From Granulosicoccus sp036478595 (lineage in GTDB: Bacteria > Pseudomonadota > Gammaproteobacteria > Granulosicoccales > Granulosicoccaceae): a stretch of DNA of 64,000 nucleotides. Position numbers and translations under genes: made by a program. The notes beneath the pieces are model-generated. The model was not told the origin of the DNA, did not search any database, and was given only the letters and a program-made list of their open reading frames with translations. The stretch lies in contig JAZGEF010000053.1 of assembly GCA_036478595.1 (NCBI GenBank), positions 62,001-126,000 of the forward strand, in the 5' to 3' direction. Numbering within the stretch: position 1 is the stretch's first letter; every line of letters starts with the position of its first letter. Of the stretch, positions 18,829 to 26,806 are shown piece after piece.

Positions 18829-20835
18829 TTATTCCGTATCACCACTAAAGCCCAGCTTGCGTTTCTGGCATGGCCATTTATAAAACGCTGTAAGCCGTTG
18901 CTGGGCATCTTTGTGTTCAATTTTCATTTGTGTCAGTCGTATCACCGTGCGGGCTACAAATTGCGATTTATCTGGCCACTTGTTCATTGCATTTAGCGTG
19001 TACCGAATCGCCCACTCTGGTAGCTCGCGTTCCAGCAAATTATCTTGCATGGTAAGTAAGGCTTGGCATGAACCAGGGTCGCCTTGTCGTGCAGCGCGAC
19101 CATAGAGCTGACGATCAACTCGCGTTGAATCATTAACTTCGAAATTAATGACATGCAAGCCACCAATTTTTTTTGCACTGTATTGCAGGGTTATGTCCGT
19201 ACCCCGTCCAGCCATGTTAGTCGCTACTGTGATCGCGCCCGTTTGGCCTGCTTCTGCAATGGTCTCCGCCTCCGCTGCATCTTGGCGTGCGTTGAGTAGC
19301 TTGTGTTTGATGTTGTGCCCTGTTAGCAGATCGCTCAGTGATTCTGAAAACGCAACTGAGCGAGTAGCCAACAAAAGAGGCTGCCCGGTGGCATGACGTT
19401 TATTGATGTCGGCAAGCGCATAGGCGAGTTGCGATTCGCGATCTGTGAAAACACGACTATCGAGTGTTTTACGCTTACAGGCTTTGTGCGCAGGAACCGA
19501 TATCATCTTCAATCCGTACACTTGATTAAGCTCGGAATTCACTTCTTTCAACGTGCCGCTCATGCCGCTTAAATGGCAATAGAGTTGAAAGAATCGTTGA
19601 AAGCTCAATCCTGCAATAGCATCAGTTGCCGTCGTTACCGTACATTTTTCCTTTAACTCAAGCATTCGATGAAGGCCGTGCTGTAATTTGCGATCAGGCA
19701 TAATTCGCCCGGTGGATTCGTCAATAAGTTCAATCTTGTCGTCGATGATCAAATAGTGGCGATCCTTCTCAAACAGATGCAACACACAAAGCGCTTGTCT
19801 GATGAGTTCATAACGAACTCGATCAATATTCCATGGTTTGCCAAGTGGTTTTGTGACACCTTCAATCGTTGCAGCTCCCTTGTCTGTTAGGGATACTGTT
19901 CGGATTTCAGTATGCAATCTGTAATCAGTGTGTTCTTTTAACGTCGAGGCAATACTCAAAGCGACTGCTGCTTGGGTTTCCTGGGCTGCATCTCTTTCAC
20001 AGCTTTGTGCAAGTATTAGTGGTACCCGGGCGTCATCGATCAACACGCTATCAGCTTCGTCAACTACTGCGTAGCCTAATCCGCGCATAATTGGGACAGC
20101 AGTATTAAGGGCCATTAGCGAGCTATAGCGGCTAATTAAATTTGATCGTTGGTAGTCAAGCGTAATTGAATCTCGGAGGTAGTCGAACACAATCTGCTTG
20201 TTTGTCCCATATACAACGTCTGCCTTATAGGCATGGCGTTTATCATCATCATTCATTGCACCGTTAACACAGCGACAGCGTAAATCGAAGTAGCGATACA
20301 GACTACCTTGCTGCTCCGCATCTCTTTCGGCTAGATAGTCGTTTACAGTGATAACGTGTACCGGCGTACCAGTCAAAGCCATAGTCGAGGCGGCAAGTGC
20401 TGCTGTAAGCGTTTTTCCTTCACCTGTTTGCATCTCGGTTATGCAGCCATGTAGCATTGACCAAGCAGCAAAGAGTTGTTCTGGGTGTAGCTCTAAAGAA
20501 AATAATTCGCGACTGGCTATTTTTAAATGTGCAAAGCACTGCACCACTAATTGGTGTTGCAATCCCAATAGCCTGGTTTGACAAGCAGTATCGTTCTTTG
20601 CAGCTAATAGCTGCGAGGCTGTCAGTTGTTGCAGGCGAGCATACTCAATATCTATTTCGTTAAGCACTTCGCCAAATAAATCGAAGCTAGTGATTCGCTT
20701 ATTTAATCGATTCGTCAAACTACCAAGCAAGCTTTTGGCTCTGAGGTCAAATCCTGTCAAAGCTTGCACGTCAAGGCGCTGTGGATGTTCACCCAGCGTC
20801 ATCCCCGGTCTGGCGGTGGATAAGAACGTGCTCAT
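18829..20835 (-). CDS. SecA-like accessory translocase ATPase
   Basis: 668 residues from the ATG at 20835, which overlaps the upstream stop in an ATGA and has GGGAGG about 9 bases before it; the frame is open upstream to 20964, but that part lies wholly inside the previous gene. SecA DEAD-motor motifs are complete: QTGEGKT (136-142), VNDYLAERDAE, VVYGTNKQIVFDYLRD, VDEADSVLIDDAR (~258-270), SGMSGTL, NMAGRGTDI and YGRAARQGDPG. Housekeeping SecA is about 900 residues and ends in a Cys-rich zinc/SecB-binding tail; here that tail is missing, the start is unlike SecA's MLxKxxxKxFG-type N-terminus, and the C-terminal helical region is short. This is a paralogue dedicated to something else. Its place between two HlyD-type genes and ahead of a giant protein without a Sec signal points to export of that protein. 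Confidence 0.9.
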   Translation of the reverse strand: MSTFLSTARPGMTLGEHPQRLDVQALTGFDLRAKSLLGSLTNRLNKRITSFDLFGEVLNEIDIEYARLQQLTASQLLAAKNDTACQTRLLGLQHQLVVQCFAHLKIASRELFSLELHPEQLFAAWSMLHGCITEMQTGEGKTLTAALAASTMALTGTPVHVITVNDYLAERDAEQQGSLYRYFDLRCRCVNGAMNDDDKRHAYKADVVYGTNKQIVFDYLRDSITLDYQRSNLISRYSSLMALNTAVPIMRGLGYAVVDEADSVLIDDARVPLILAQSCERDAAQETQAAVALSIASTLKEHTDYRLHTEIRTVSLTDKGAATIEGVTKPLGKPWNIDRVRYELIRQALCVLHLFEKDRHYLIIDDKIELIDESTGRIMPDRKLQHGLHRMLELKEKCTVTTATDAIAGLSFQRFFQLYCHLSGMSGTLKEVNSELNQVYGLKMISVPAHKACKRKTLDSRVFTDRESQLAYALADINKRHATGQPLLLATRSVAFSESLSDLLTGHNIKHKLLNARQDAAEAETIAEAGQTGAITVATNMAGRGTDITLQYSAKKIGGLHVINFEVNDSTRVDRQLYGRAARQGDPGSCQALLTMQDNLLERELPEWAIRYTLNAMNKWPDKSQFVARTVIRLTQMKIEHKDAQQRLTAFYKWPCQKRKLGFSGDTE

Positions 20836-22979
20836 ACGCCAGCGCCTCCCAAAAAGGCTCGCTTCATTCCTGACACTATTCTGTTTGACAGGGTTGTCGG
20901 TGAGTGATGTAGTTTTACGTAAACATGGCTGCCGACGTTTACCTCGGGTGCATCTGCGGGCCATTCGAGCTCCACATCAAAAACCGGCTCTACTACTGTT
21001 GAGCCATCACCGGCTGGGTCAGCTACTAAGGATCCGCCACCGGCGGTGGATAATGCTGCGCTAGTCAATTGCGTATCGGCTTTTGGGGTTTGGCTGCTTA
21101 TGGCGCTTCGATAGGTGTTGCCTAAATCAAAAAACTCTGCAAAGACCAATTCGACATTGGTAACAGAATGCTCTATCGATGCGATTTGATTTTGCTCCAC
21201 AGCCATGCGCACTGTGCGTGAATTCGGCGTCATGATATAAGCAGCAATCTCTCCTTGAGGAAAATATCGTCCTAGCAGTTGAGTTTGCTCGGTGATAACA
21301 AACACGCCATTAGCACCAGCGATCAGTTTTTGCTGCTGCAGTTTTTCCTTTTCTCGAATCAGATTGGACTCAATATATTTGGCTTCATTGGCAAATTTTA
21401 GTTTGTCTACCTGGTCATGTGCGCCGAGCCCGTTTGATCGAGCGCTGATTTCATCTAACTTTGCTTGAAGAATATTGATTGAGGTTCTTAGCTCTGGGTT
21501 TACGCAATGGAAAAGTTCATCGCCTTCTACCACTTCTGAGCCTGGCGTGGCAATCAACTTGGTCACTTCACAGTTGCTGGCTGTACGTACGATAGCGCTG
21601 TCGGGTAACCATACAACTGCTTTGCTAAAGGTGTTATAGGGCATTGGAATTAGCCCCAATATTACTGCGAATGTGACAGTAATAGCCGAAGTAACACCGA
21701 ACGTTCTAGAACGTTTGCTGCCGTGCTGGGCAAAAATAAATTGTGAAAAATGCCAAACAGGTGTTAGTAGGGTCGTTGCAACAATCCACATTGCCAGTAG
21801 CATTCCAAAGAAAAAGAATTTCTTACTTAGCATCCAGGCGATACCCAACATAAGTACCAGCCGATAAAGGCCAGCCAATGCGCCGTAGCTCAGCAGTATG
21901 AATTTTTCTTTAATATCGGCGGGTTCATCGTGTTCAATTTCGATCTTAAACAGCAGCCGGCTAAACTGTGCTTGTAGATAGGTTTTGGAGCGTTGTGCTA
22001 AATTAGGTATTTCTAGGTAGTCTGCCAGAACAAAATACCCGTCAAACTTTAAAAGCGGATTCGCGTTAAATAGAAGGGTCGAGAGCCCTCCGATAAGCAT
22101 AATCAGTAGCGCAGCATCGTGTAGCAGGCCGCTGCTATTCAACCAAATAATGGTGGCTAGTGCTGCAAAGCCGCATTCGACTAGTATGCCTCCCGCACTG
22201 ACGAGTATCCGGTCTCGTTTATTGGGCAACAACGCAGACGTAGTGGCATCAACATAGGGAATGGGTAACAACACCATCAATGCGATGCCCATTTCGTGCA
22301 CTTCACCGCCAAATCGCTTTAAAATGAGTCCATGAGAAAATTCATGGATCAGTTTCATTACGGGGTAAATCAGCATAAACATTAAGGCATAGAAGGGCGA
22401 TAAAAGCTCGACCGTTGCAAGTTCATATCGAAATTGAGCCCAGTTTGGTATTAGCTGTAAAAGAGCGATGAACAATAGTGCAAGCCATGCAATGGCGAAC
22501 CAGGGTTTAAATAACCAGCTTAGTTTTTCATGAAGCTTGGTCAAAATATTATCTGGATCAATCAGAGCGAATCGCAGAAAGAGCGGGTTCAGATAGGTTT
22601 GTTTAAATGTTTTTTTATCTTTGTCTTCGCCACGTGCAAACAAGTGTTCAACTTTTAGTCGCCGATCAACTATCAGCAGTTCGGCCTCATGTAGTTGTCC
22701 TAAGAGTTCGATGAAATCGGTTTGTGTTGGAGCGGCTTCCCCTTGCCATTCCAGTGCAGATGACCAAAGTTCGTCAATCGTATATTGGCCATCGAAATTA
22801 CCAATAAGCTCCATCGCAGAGGCAGATGCTCGAAACACCTGGTTGCTTGATTTGCGATGTAGCAAATAGGCAGCCACTCCACGATAAACGTGACGACTCG
22901 TTTCTACATCATTGGCTAGGCATGGTTTAAGGCTTTTTACGCGATACCAATGCTCGCTAAATAGTTGCTCAGATTCCAT
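20832..22979 (-). CDS. PqqD-like / M50 metalloprotease / HlyD fusion membrane protein
   Basis: I start at the ATG at 22979, which shares one base with the upstream TGA and has GGAG at good distance; this gives 715 residues. Residues ~10-110 resemble a PqqD-like winged helix, ~160-430 are polytopic membrane with the site-2 protease motifs HEFSH (212-216) and NANPLLKFDG (305-314), so the zinc site looks intact. Residues ~465 to the end form a HlyD-like periplasmic part with half lipoyl motifs (VTKLIATPGSEVVEGDELFHC) and a coiled coil. Proteins of this shape accompany secretion systems and peptide maturation systems. Here it may anchor the exporter or cut a membrane-held substrate. It is translationally coupled on both sides. 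Confidence 0.88.
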   Translation of the reverse strand: MESEQLFSEHWYRVKSLKPCLANDVETSRHVYRGVAAYLLHRKSSNQVFRASASAMELIGNFDGQYTIDELWSSALEWQGEAAPTQTDFIELLGQLHEAELLIVDRRLKVEHLFARGEDKDKKTFKQTYLNPLFLRFALIDPDNILTKLHEKLSWLFKPWFAIAWLALLFIALLQLIPNWAQFRYELATVELLSPFYALMFMLIYPVMKLIHEFSHGLILKRFGGEVHEMGIALMVLLPIPYVDATTSALLPNKRDRILVSAGGILVECGFAALATIIWLNSSGLLHDAALLIMLIGGLSTLLFNANPLLKFDGYFVLADYLEIPNLAQRSKTYLQAQFSRLLFKIEIEHDEPADIKEKFILLSYGALAGLYRLVLMLGIAWMLSKKFFFFGMLLAMWIVATTLLTPVWHFSQFIFAQHGSKRSRTFGVTSAITVTFAVILGLIPMPYNTFSKAVVWLPDSAIVRTASNCEVTKLIATPGSEVVEGDELFHCVNPELRTSINILQAKLDEISARSNGLGAHDQVDKLKFANEAKYIESNLIREKEKLQQQKLIAGANGVFVITEQTQLLGRYFPQGEIAAYIMTPNSRTVRMAVEQNQIASIEHSVTNVELVFAEFFDLGNTYRSAISSQTPKADTQLTSAALSTAGGGSLVADPAGDGSTVVEPVFDVELEWPADAPEVNVGSHVYVKLHHSPTTLSNRIVSGMKRAFLGGAGV

Positions 22980-24661
22980 CAAAACCAACTCCAGAACTTC
23001 AGCTTTAACCATGCGCTCATTCGGTGCGTCCAGGTCCATAGCAATTTTGCTTTGCCGGCTTCAACTTTCGCCACGCCAGTTTGGCCTGGTCTTAAGCCAT
23101 CAACGAGAGAATTGGGTTCAGCATCTACACGAAAACGAGTGCGGCCCTCTCCAACAGTCGCGATTGGATGAATGGCGCTGAGTGAAAACGAGATAGGTTC
23201 GAAGGGGCTTGATTTGAGCGTGAGCGCGCCAATCTGGCCAGCTTTGACATAGGCGATGTCAGTTTCGTTAACCAATAATTGGATTTCATAGTTTGACTCA
23301 GGAGCCATTTCCAAAAGGGTTTTGCCACGCTCTACAGGTGCGCCTAATAAATGCGCGATCTCGCCGTTAACGATCATGCCATCAACTGGCGCTACTATTG
23401 TTGCCCGGCTGATTTGGCTGTTAATCAATTCCAGCTCGGAACGGACCTGATCAAGCTGTGCTTGCACGATGGCCATCTTTTTTCTGTCATGGCTGGCCAT
23501 TGCCGCGCGATAGTCGCTTGCCGTGTTTTCTATTTGTGATTCGAATTGCTGTGCCTGTAACTGTAGGTCTCGGACATCTAGATCCAGTAAAGGCTGCCCC
23601 GCCGATACAATGTCTCCAACCGATACATGTACTTGGTCGACATACCCCAAGATTGGCGATGTAATCAAGCGCCGTTCGGTAGAGACCAACTCTGCGGAGG
23701 TTTGTATTTCGTGTGTTACCGGTATAAACGCCGCCAGCAATATAATGAGTAAACCGGCGGCACCCGATAGTTTCCAAGCCATATGACGCGGCGATATCCA
23801 ACGCGACAGTGTTGAGCTAGCATTGCGCTTTAGTTGTTCGGTCAACCCAAGCTCGGCCCGCTGGTGCATCACTACCATGGGTGCAATGGTTTCCGCGATC
23901 TGCTTTTGTAGCTCTATGGTGTGCTGGGTCCACTTGTTCTGATTGTGAGCCTCAAGTAGAAGTGCGCCCACTATTTTTTTGTCGCTGCACAGCGGCACCG
24001 TGCATATTTGCCCGTTACGAACCCCCGACAATACTGCTCGATGGGACTCCACTACTATTTGTTCTGGGTTTGATGCATCTATGCCTGTTGTAAAGTGAAT
24101 GCTCTGATCTTGATCACACGCCTCCGCCATGGCATCTTTGAGTAACCGAACTTCGCCCGAACGCGAATCAAAGCTCGATTGTTGGGATATATGCACAACC
24201 TCTATCCCGCCATCGTTTAGCAAACCGGCTATCACGCGAGTGCAGTTAAACGTGTGGTGCAGCATTTCACACACTGCCATCAAACTGGTTTTCAAGTTTT
24301 CCTGATCGAGGAATGAAGCAACCGCTTTGAGAACGGTGGCTTGGCGGTTAGCCAACAGCTGATACTGCATGGCTTTCAGTTTGTCTGAACTTGATGCTGT
24401 ATCCCCGACATCAACAGAAGAGGGGTGGCTAGTGTCTGAGATGAGTTTCAATGAAGATGATTTTTTTAGCTGACCTTCAGTCGCAACTTCCCTATGGATC
24501 GGCGAATCAGTTGATACGCTCTTGTCTGCAGCGATGTCCCCGCGAAGCGGCTCGATGCTGGGATGTATACCCTGGCTCATTTTTGATGGAACTGCATCAC
24601 TTATGGGTTGTGAACCCTTCGAAACTTTTAGCGGCGGATATTTGAGATTCTTTAGCAGCAT
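22979..24661 (-). CDS. GAF domain - HlyD adaptor fusion, first gene of the operon
   Basis: 560 residues from the ATG at 24661; a GTG 20 codons upstream (24721) is in frame, but a promoter-like palindrome lies between the two, so I prefer the ATG. No good ribosome site precedes either, and an ATG at 24580 is a further possibility. Residues ~1-95 are polar and low in structure, ~100-265 match a GAF domain, a single membrane helix sits near 298-315, and the remainder is a HlyD-type periplasmic adaptor with lipoyl halves (GYVDQVHVSVGDIVSAGQ and VAPVDGMIVNGEI) round a coiled coil. The topology puts a cytosolic ligand-sensing domain on a periplasmic adaptor. The stop overlaps the next start by one base. 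Confidence 0.82.
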   Translation of the reverse strand: MLLKNLKYPPLKVSKGSQPISDAVPSKMSQGIHPSIEPLRGDIAADKSVSTDSPIHREVATEGQLKKSSSLKLISDTSHPSSVDVGDTASSSDKLKAMQYQLLANRQATVLKAVASFLDQENLKTSLMAVCEMLHHTFNCTRVIAGLLNDGGIEVVHISQQSSFDSRSGEVRLLKDAMAEACDQDQSIHFTTGIDASNPEQIVVESHRAVLSGVRNGQICTVPLCSDKKIVGALLLEAHNQNKWTQHTIELQKQIAETIAPMVVMHQRAELGLTEQLKRNASSTLSRWISPRHMAWKLSGAAGLLIILLAAFIPVTHEIQTSAELVSTERRLITSPILGYVDQVHVSVGDIVSAGQPLLDLDVRDLQLQAQQFESQIENTASDYRAAMASHDRKKMAIVQAQLDQVRSELELINSQISRATIVAPVDGMIVNGEIAHLLGAPVERGKTLLEMAPESNYEIQLLVNETDIAYVKAGQIGALTLKSSPFEPISFSLSAIHPIATVGEGRTRFRVDAEPNSLVDGLRPGQTGVAKVEAGKAKLLWTWTHRMSAWLKLKFWSWF

Positions 24662-24664
24662 GTT

Positions 24665-24694
24665 ATTATCTAAGCGTTTGATATTTATATCAAA
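24665..24694 (-). promoter_or_regulatory. Likely promoter and operator of the adhesin operon
   Basis: On the minus strand TTGATA (24693-24688) and GATAAT (24670-24665) are separated by exactly 17 bases, a near-consensus sigma-70 promoter. A perfect inverted repeat, TTTGATAT-N2-ATATCAAA at 24677-24694, covers the -35 element and could be an operator. The predicted transcription start would fall at or just past the ATG at 24661, so translation may be leaderless or begin at a later ATG such as 24580. Prediction from sequence only. Confidence 0.45.
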
Positions 24695-24987
24695 AATATA
24701 AATAACCTGATTAGAAATCACCCCAATGCCGCTGGTTTCATCCGGTGGAAGGTTTGGATTGAGCGTCTACTGCAATTAGTGCGAGTCTGTCACCAATTAT
24801 GGTGCCCCGATAAGCAGCATCTCGACGGCCGCTTCTCGATCGCTAATCCGAGCGGGCTTAGTGGTGTGCGCTCAGTGTGCTTTATCCTGCACTGTGAATT
24901 TGGGTTACGGTTGAGCATGCTTCTGGACCCCACGTCGGTTCAACTGTGTGCCGTTAAAATAAATTTAATGAACAAAGCGAAAATTCT

Positions 24988-25755
24988 ATGAATACTTTTG
25001 GCGTAATAGGCGCTGGTCATCTTGCCAGCTATACGATTGCAGCTATGCGTACGGGAGGGTTTACTGGCGAAATTGTATTATCGCCTCGTGGCGCTGCTAC
25101 AGGCAAAGCTATTGCCAGTAATCATGACTGTAAGGTGATGCTGTCTAATCAAGCAGTGGCCGCGGCTGCGGATATTGTGTTGCTGGCAGTGCGGCCTGCA
25201 GATTGGGTCGAGGCAGTTAAGAGTGTTACGTGGCAAGCGCGGCATATTTTGTTGTCTGCCGTATCGGGTGTCACAATCAAAGAACTACAAAAGGTTGCAA
25301 ACATCAACAATGCTGTGCGCATCATGCCAAGTAGTTTTATTGAATTTGGTAATCCGTTTATCCCAGCATTTCCTCACAACGATAAGGTGGCTCAGCTGTT
25401 TGGTGAAGGATGCCCGATAGTGTCGTTGGCTAGTGAGCAGCAACTGGATGAATCGATGATCATGTCCTGCGCCTATGCTTGGCAGTTTGGTTTAATGCAA
25501 CAAATGCAAGATTGGTTTGTTGGGCGAGGTTGGGAGCCCGCTATCGCGCGCGATATGGTGATGCGCCATTGGCGAGGGGCAGTGGATGCCACTAATGGCT
25601 GCCCGCAAGTAGGATTTACTAGTTTATTAGATGGTATAGCTACCCCTGGCACCTATACCCGCCTAGGTTTTGAAGCGCTAGCGCAAGCAGGCGGATTAGA
25701 CGCCCTAGGTGCTGCATTGTCGCAGGTAAACGAGCAATTGCGGTCGCATACGTGA
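24988..25755 (+). CDS. Pyrroline-5-carboxylate reductase-like protein
   Basis: 255 residues. The N-terminus GVIGAGHLASYTIAAM is a Rossmann NAD(P) site of the ProC type, and the C-terminal segment (TSLLDGIATPGTYTRLGFEALAQAGG) resembles the ProC dimer domain signature, where PGGTT is followed by a helix with L..G. The equivalent motif here is PGTYTRLG, so substrate use may differ from true P5C reductase. Proline synthesis is the family's usual job, but no other proline genes are near. It is divergent from the adhesin operon with a 266-base gap; I see nothing convincing in that gap besides the promoter noted on the minus strand. Confidence 0.75.
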   Translation: MNTFGVIGAGHLASYTIAAMRTGGFTGEIVLSPRGAATGKAIASNHDCKVMLSNQAVAAAADIVLLAVRPADWVEAVKSVTWQARHILLSAVSGVTIKELQKVANINNAVRIMPSSFIEFGNPFIPAFPHNDKVAQLFGEGCPIVSLASEQQLDESMIMSCAYAWQFGLMQQMQDWFVGRGWEPAIARDMVMRHWRGAVDATNGCPQVGFTSLLDGIATPGTYTRLGFEALAQAGGLDALGAALSQVNEQLRSHT

Positions 25756-25959
25756 ACAAATGTCAGAGCGTACATGCAAATGTCATCATTTACGTTTATG
25801 TGCGTGCTAAATTAGTGTCAAAGTAATTTCCACGATGAGGTTATTTATTGCTGGCGAGGATTGTTCAGAAAATAAGCAGCATTGAACTACACTTTGTATC
25901 GTCGTGACCTGTGCATGCCCCGCTGTGGCGGCGTGCGTTCTTCTTGAGAGGTTTTTATT

Positions 25960-26787
25960 ATGAAGTATCAAACATTACAGAATTTTCCCCGACTTCTCGT
26001 GGTGGTTTGTTTTGCCGCATTTCTAGCCGGTTGCTCTAGTAGCTCAACCACTGATCCCCAGACTGGTGGTGATCTTCCTGGTGACATTAACGGTGATGGC
26101 ATTGTCGACCTGGCTGAAGGCGATCACAACGGTGATGGCGTTCTTGACAACTCTGATCTTGATTTCAATGGTGATACCTTTGTTGATGAACTTGATGACA
26201 TCAATGGAGATGGCGAAAACAATTTCCTAGACTTCGATGTTGATGGCGATGGCTTTACGGATTCCCTCGATGACATAAACGGTGATGGTGTAATCAATTC
26301 CTCTGATGCAGCTGCAACCGGACCTACCAATGGCGGCCCATGTGAAGGTGGCGACGATCGAGATTCATCTGACGCTAATTGGGACAATAATTGTTTTGTC
26401 AGTGTAAATTCAAGTTATAAAGACAGCTCATACTCACGTGGTATACAGCAGATATTATGGTGTCAAGGTCTTGCAGACGGTGCTGAAAGAGCAGCGTTTA
26501 CCGACGGCAGTTATGGTAATAACACAGAAGCTGCAGTCATAAGATTCCAACAGGCAGAAAGCATCACGCCTCAAGATGGCATTGTCGGTCCAATTACTTG
26601 GGGTGTCTTGCAGGATCAACTGGAGGTGCTTAACGATGATGGCACTACTACCGCCTATGGCGTAATTAGCGTCGATTGTAACGGGCAGGCTCAGTTTTTT
26701 CAGGATAATATCTCTGGAAGCTGGCGGATTGCCAATGAGCCTGGTGGTGTAAGTGCAGATTCCTTAGAGTTCTCTACTGGCTTCTAA
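25960..26787 (+). CDS. Lipoprotein with calcium-loop repeats and peptidoglycan-binding domain
   Basis: 275 residues. A type II signal peptide ends in the lipobox LAGC with the lipidated Cys at 25, followed by Ser residues rather than Asp, which favours the outer membrane. Residues ~40-110 hold six EF-hand or dockerin-like loops (DINGDGIVD, DHNGDGVLD, DFNGDTFVD, DINGDGENN, DVDGDGFTD, DINGDGVIN). Residues ~150-220 look like a PG_binding_1 domain (AVIRFQQAESITPQDGIVGPITWGVLQ). It probably ties a calcium-dependent structure to the cell wall. A good hairpin terminator starts 40 bases after its stop. Confidence 0.8.
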   Translation: MKYQTLQNFPRLLVVVCFAAFLAGCSSSSTTDPQTGGDLPGDINGDGIVDLAEGDHNGDGVLDNSDLDFNGDTFVDELDDINGDGENNFLDFDVDGDGFTDSLDDINGDGVINSSDAAATGPTNGGPCEGGDDRDSSDANWDNNCFVSVNSSYKDSSYSRGIQQILWCQGLADGAERAAFTDGSYGNNTEAAVIRFQQAESITPQDGIVGPITWGVLQDQLEVLNDDGTTTAYGVISVDCNGQAQFFQDNISGSWRIANEPGGVSADSLEFSTGF

Positions 26788-26806
26788 GTAGTCACATTAA
26801 GCAGTA

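Noticed and set aside
20836..20964. Upstream extension of the SecA-like frame by 43 codons
   Set aside because: It lies wholly inside the previous gene in another frame, and the ATGA coupling with GGGAGG fixes the later start.
9187..24721. Reading the adhesin operon as an ordinary type I secretion system
   Set aside because: HlyD-type proteins are present, but there is no ABC exporter, no TolC and the cargo lacks RTX nonapeptide repeats; a SecA-like motor is present instead.
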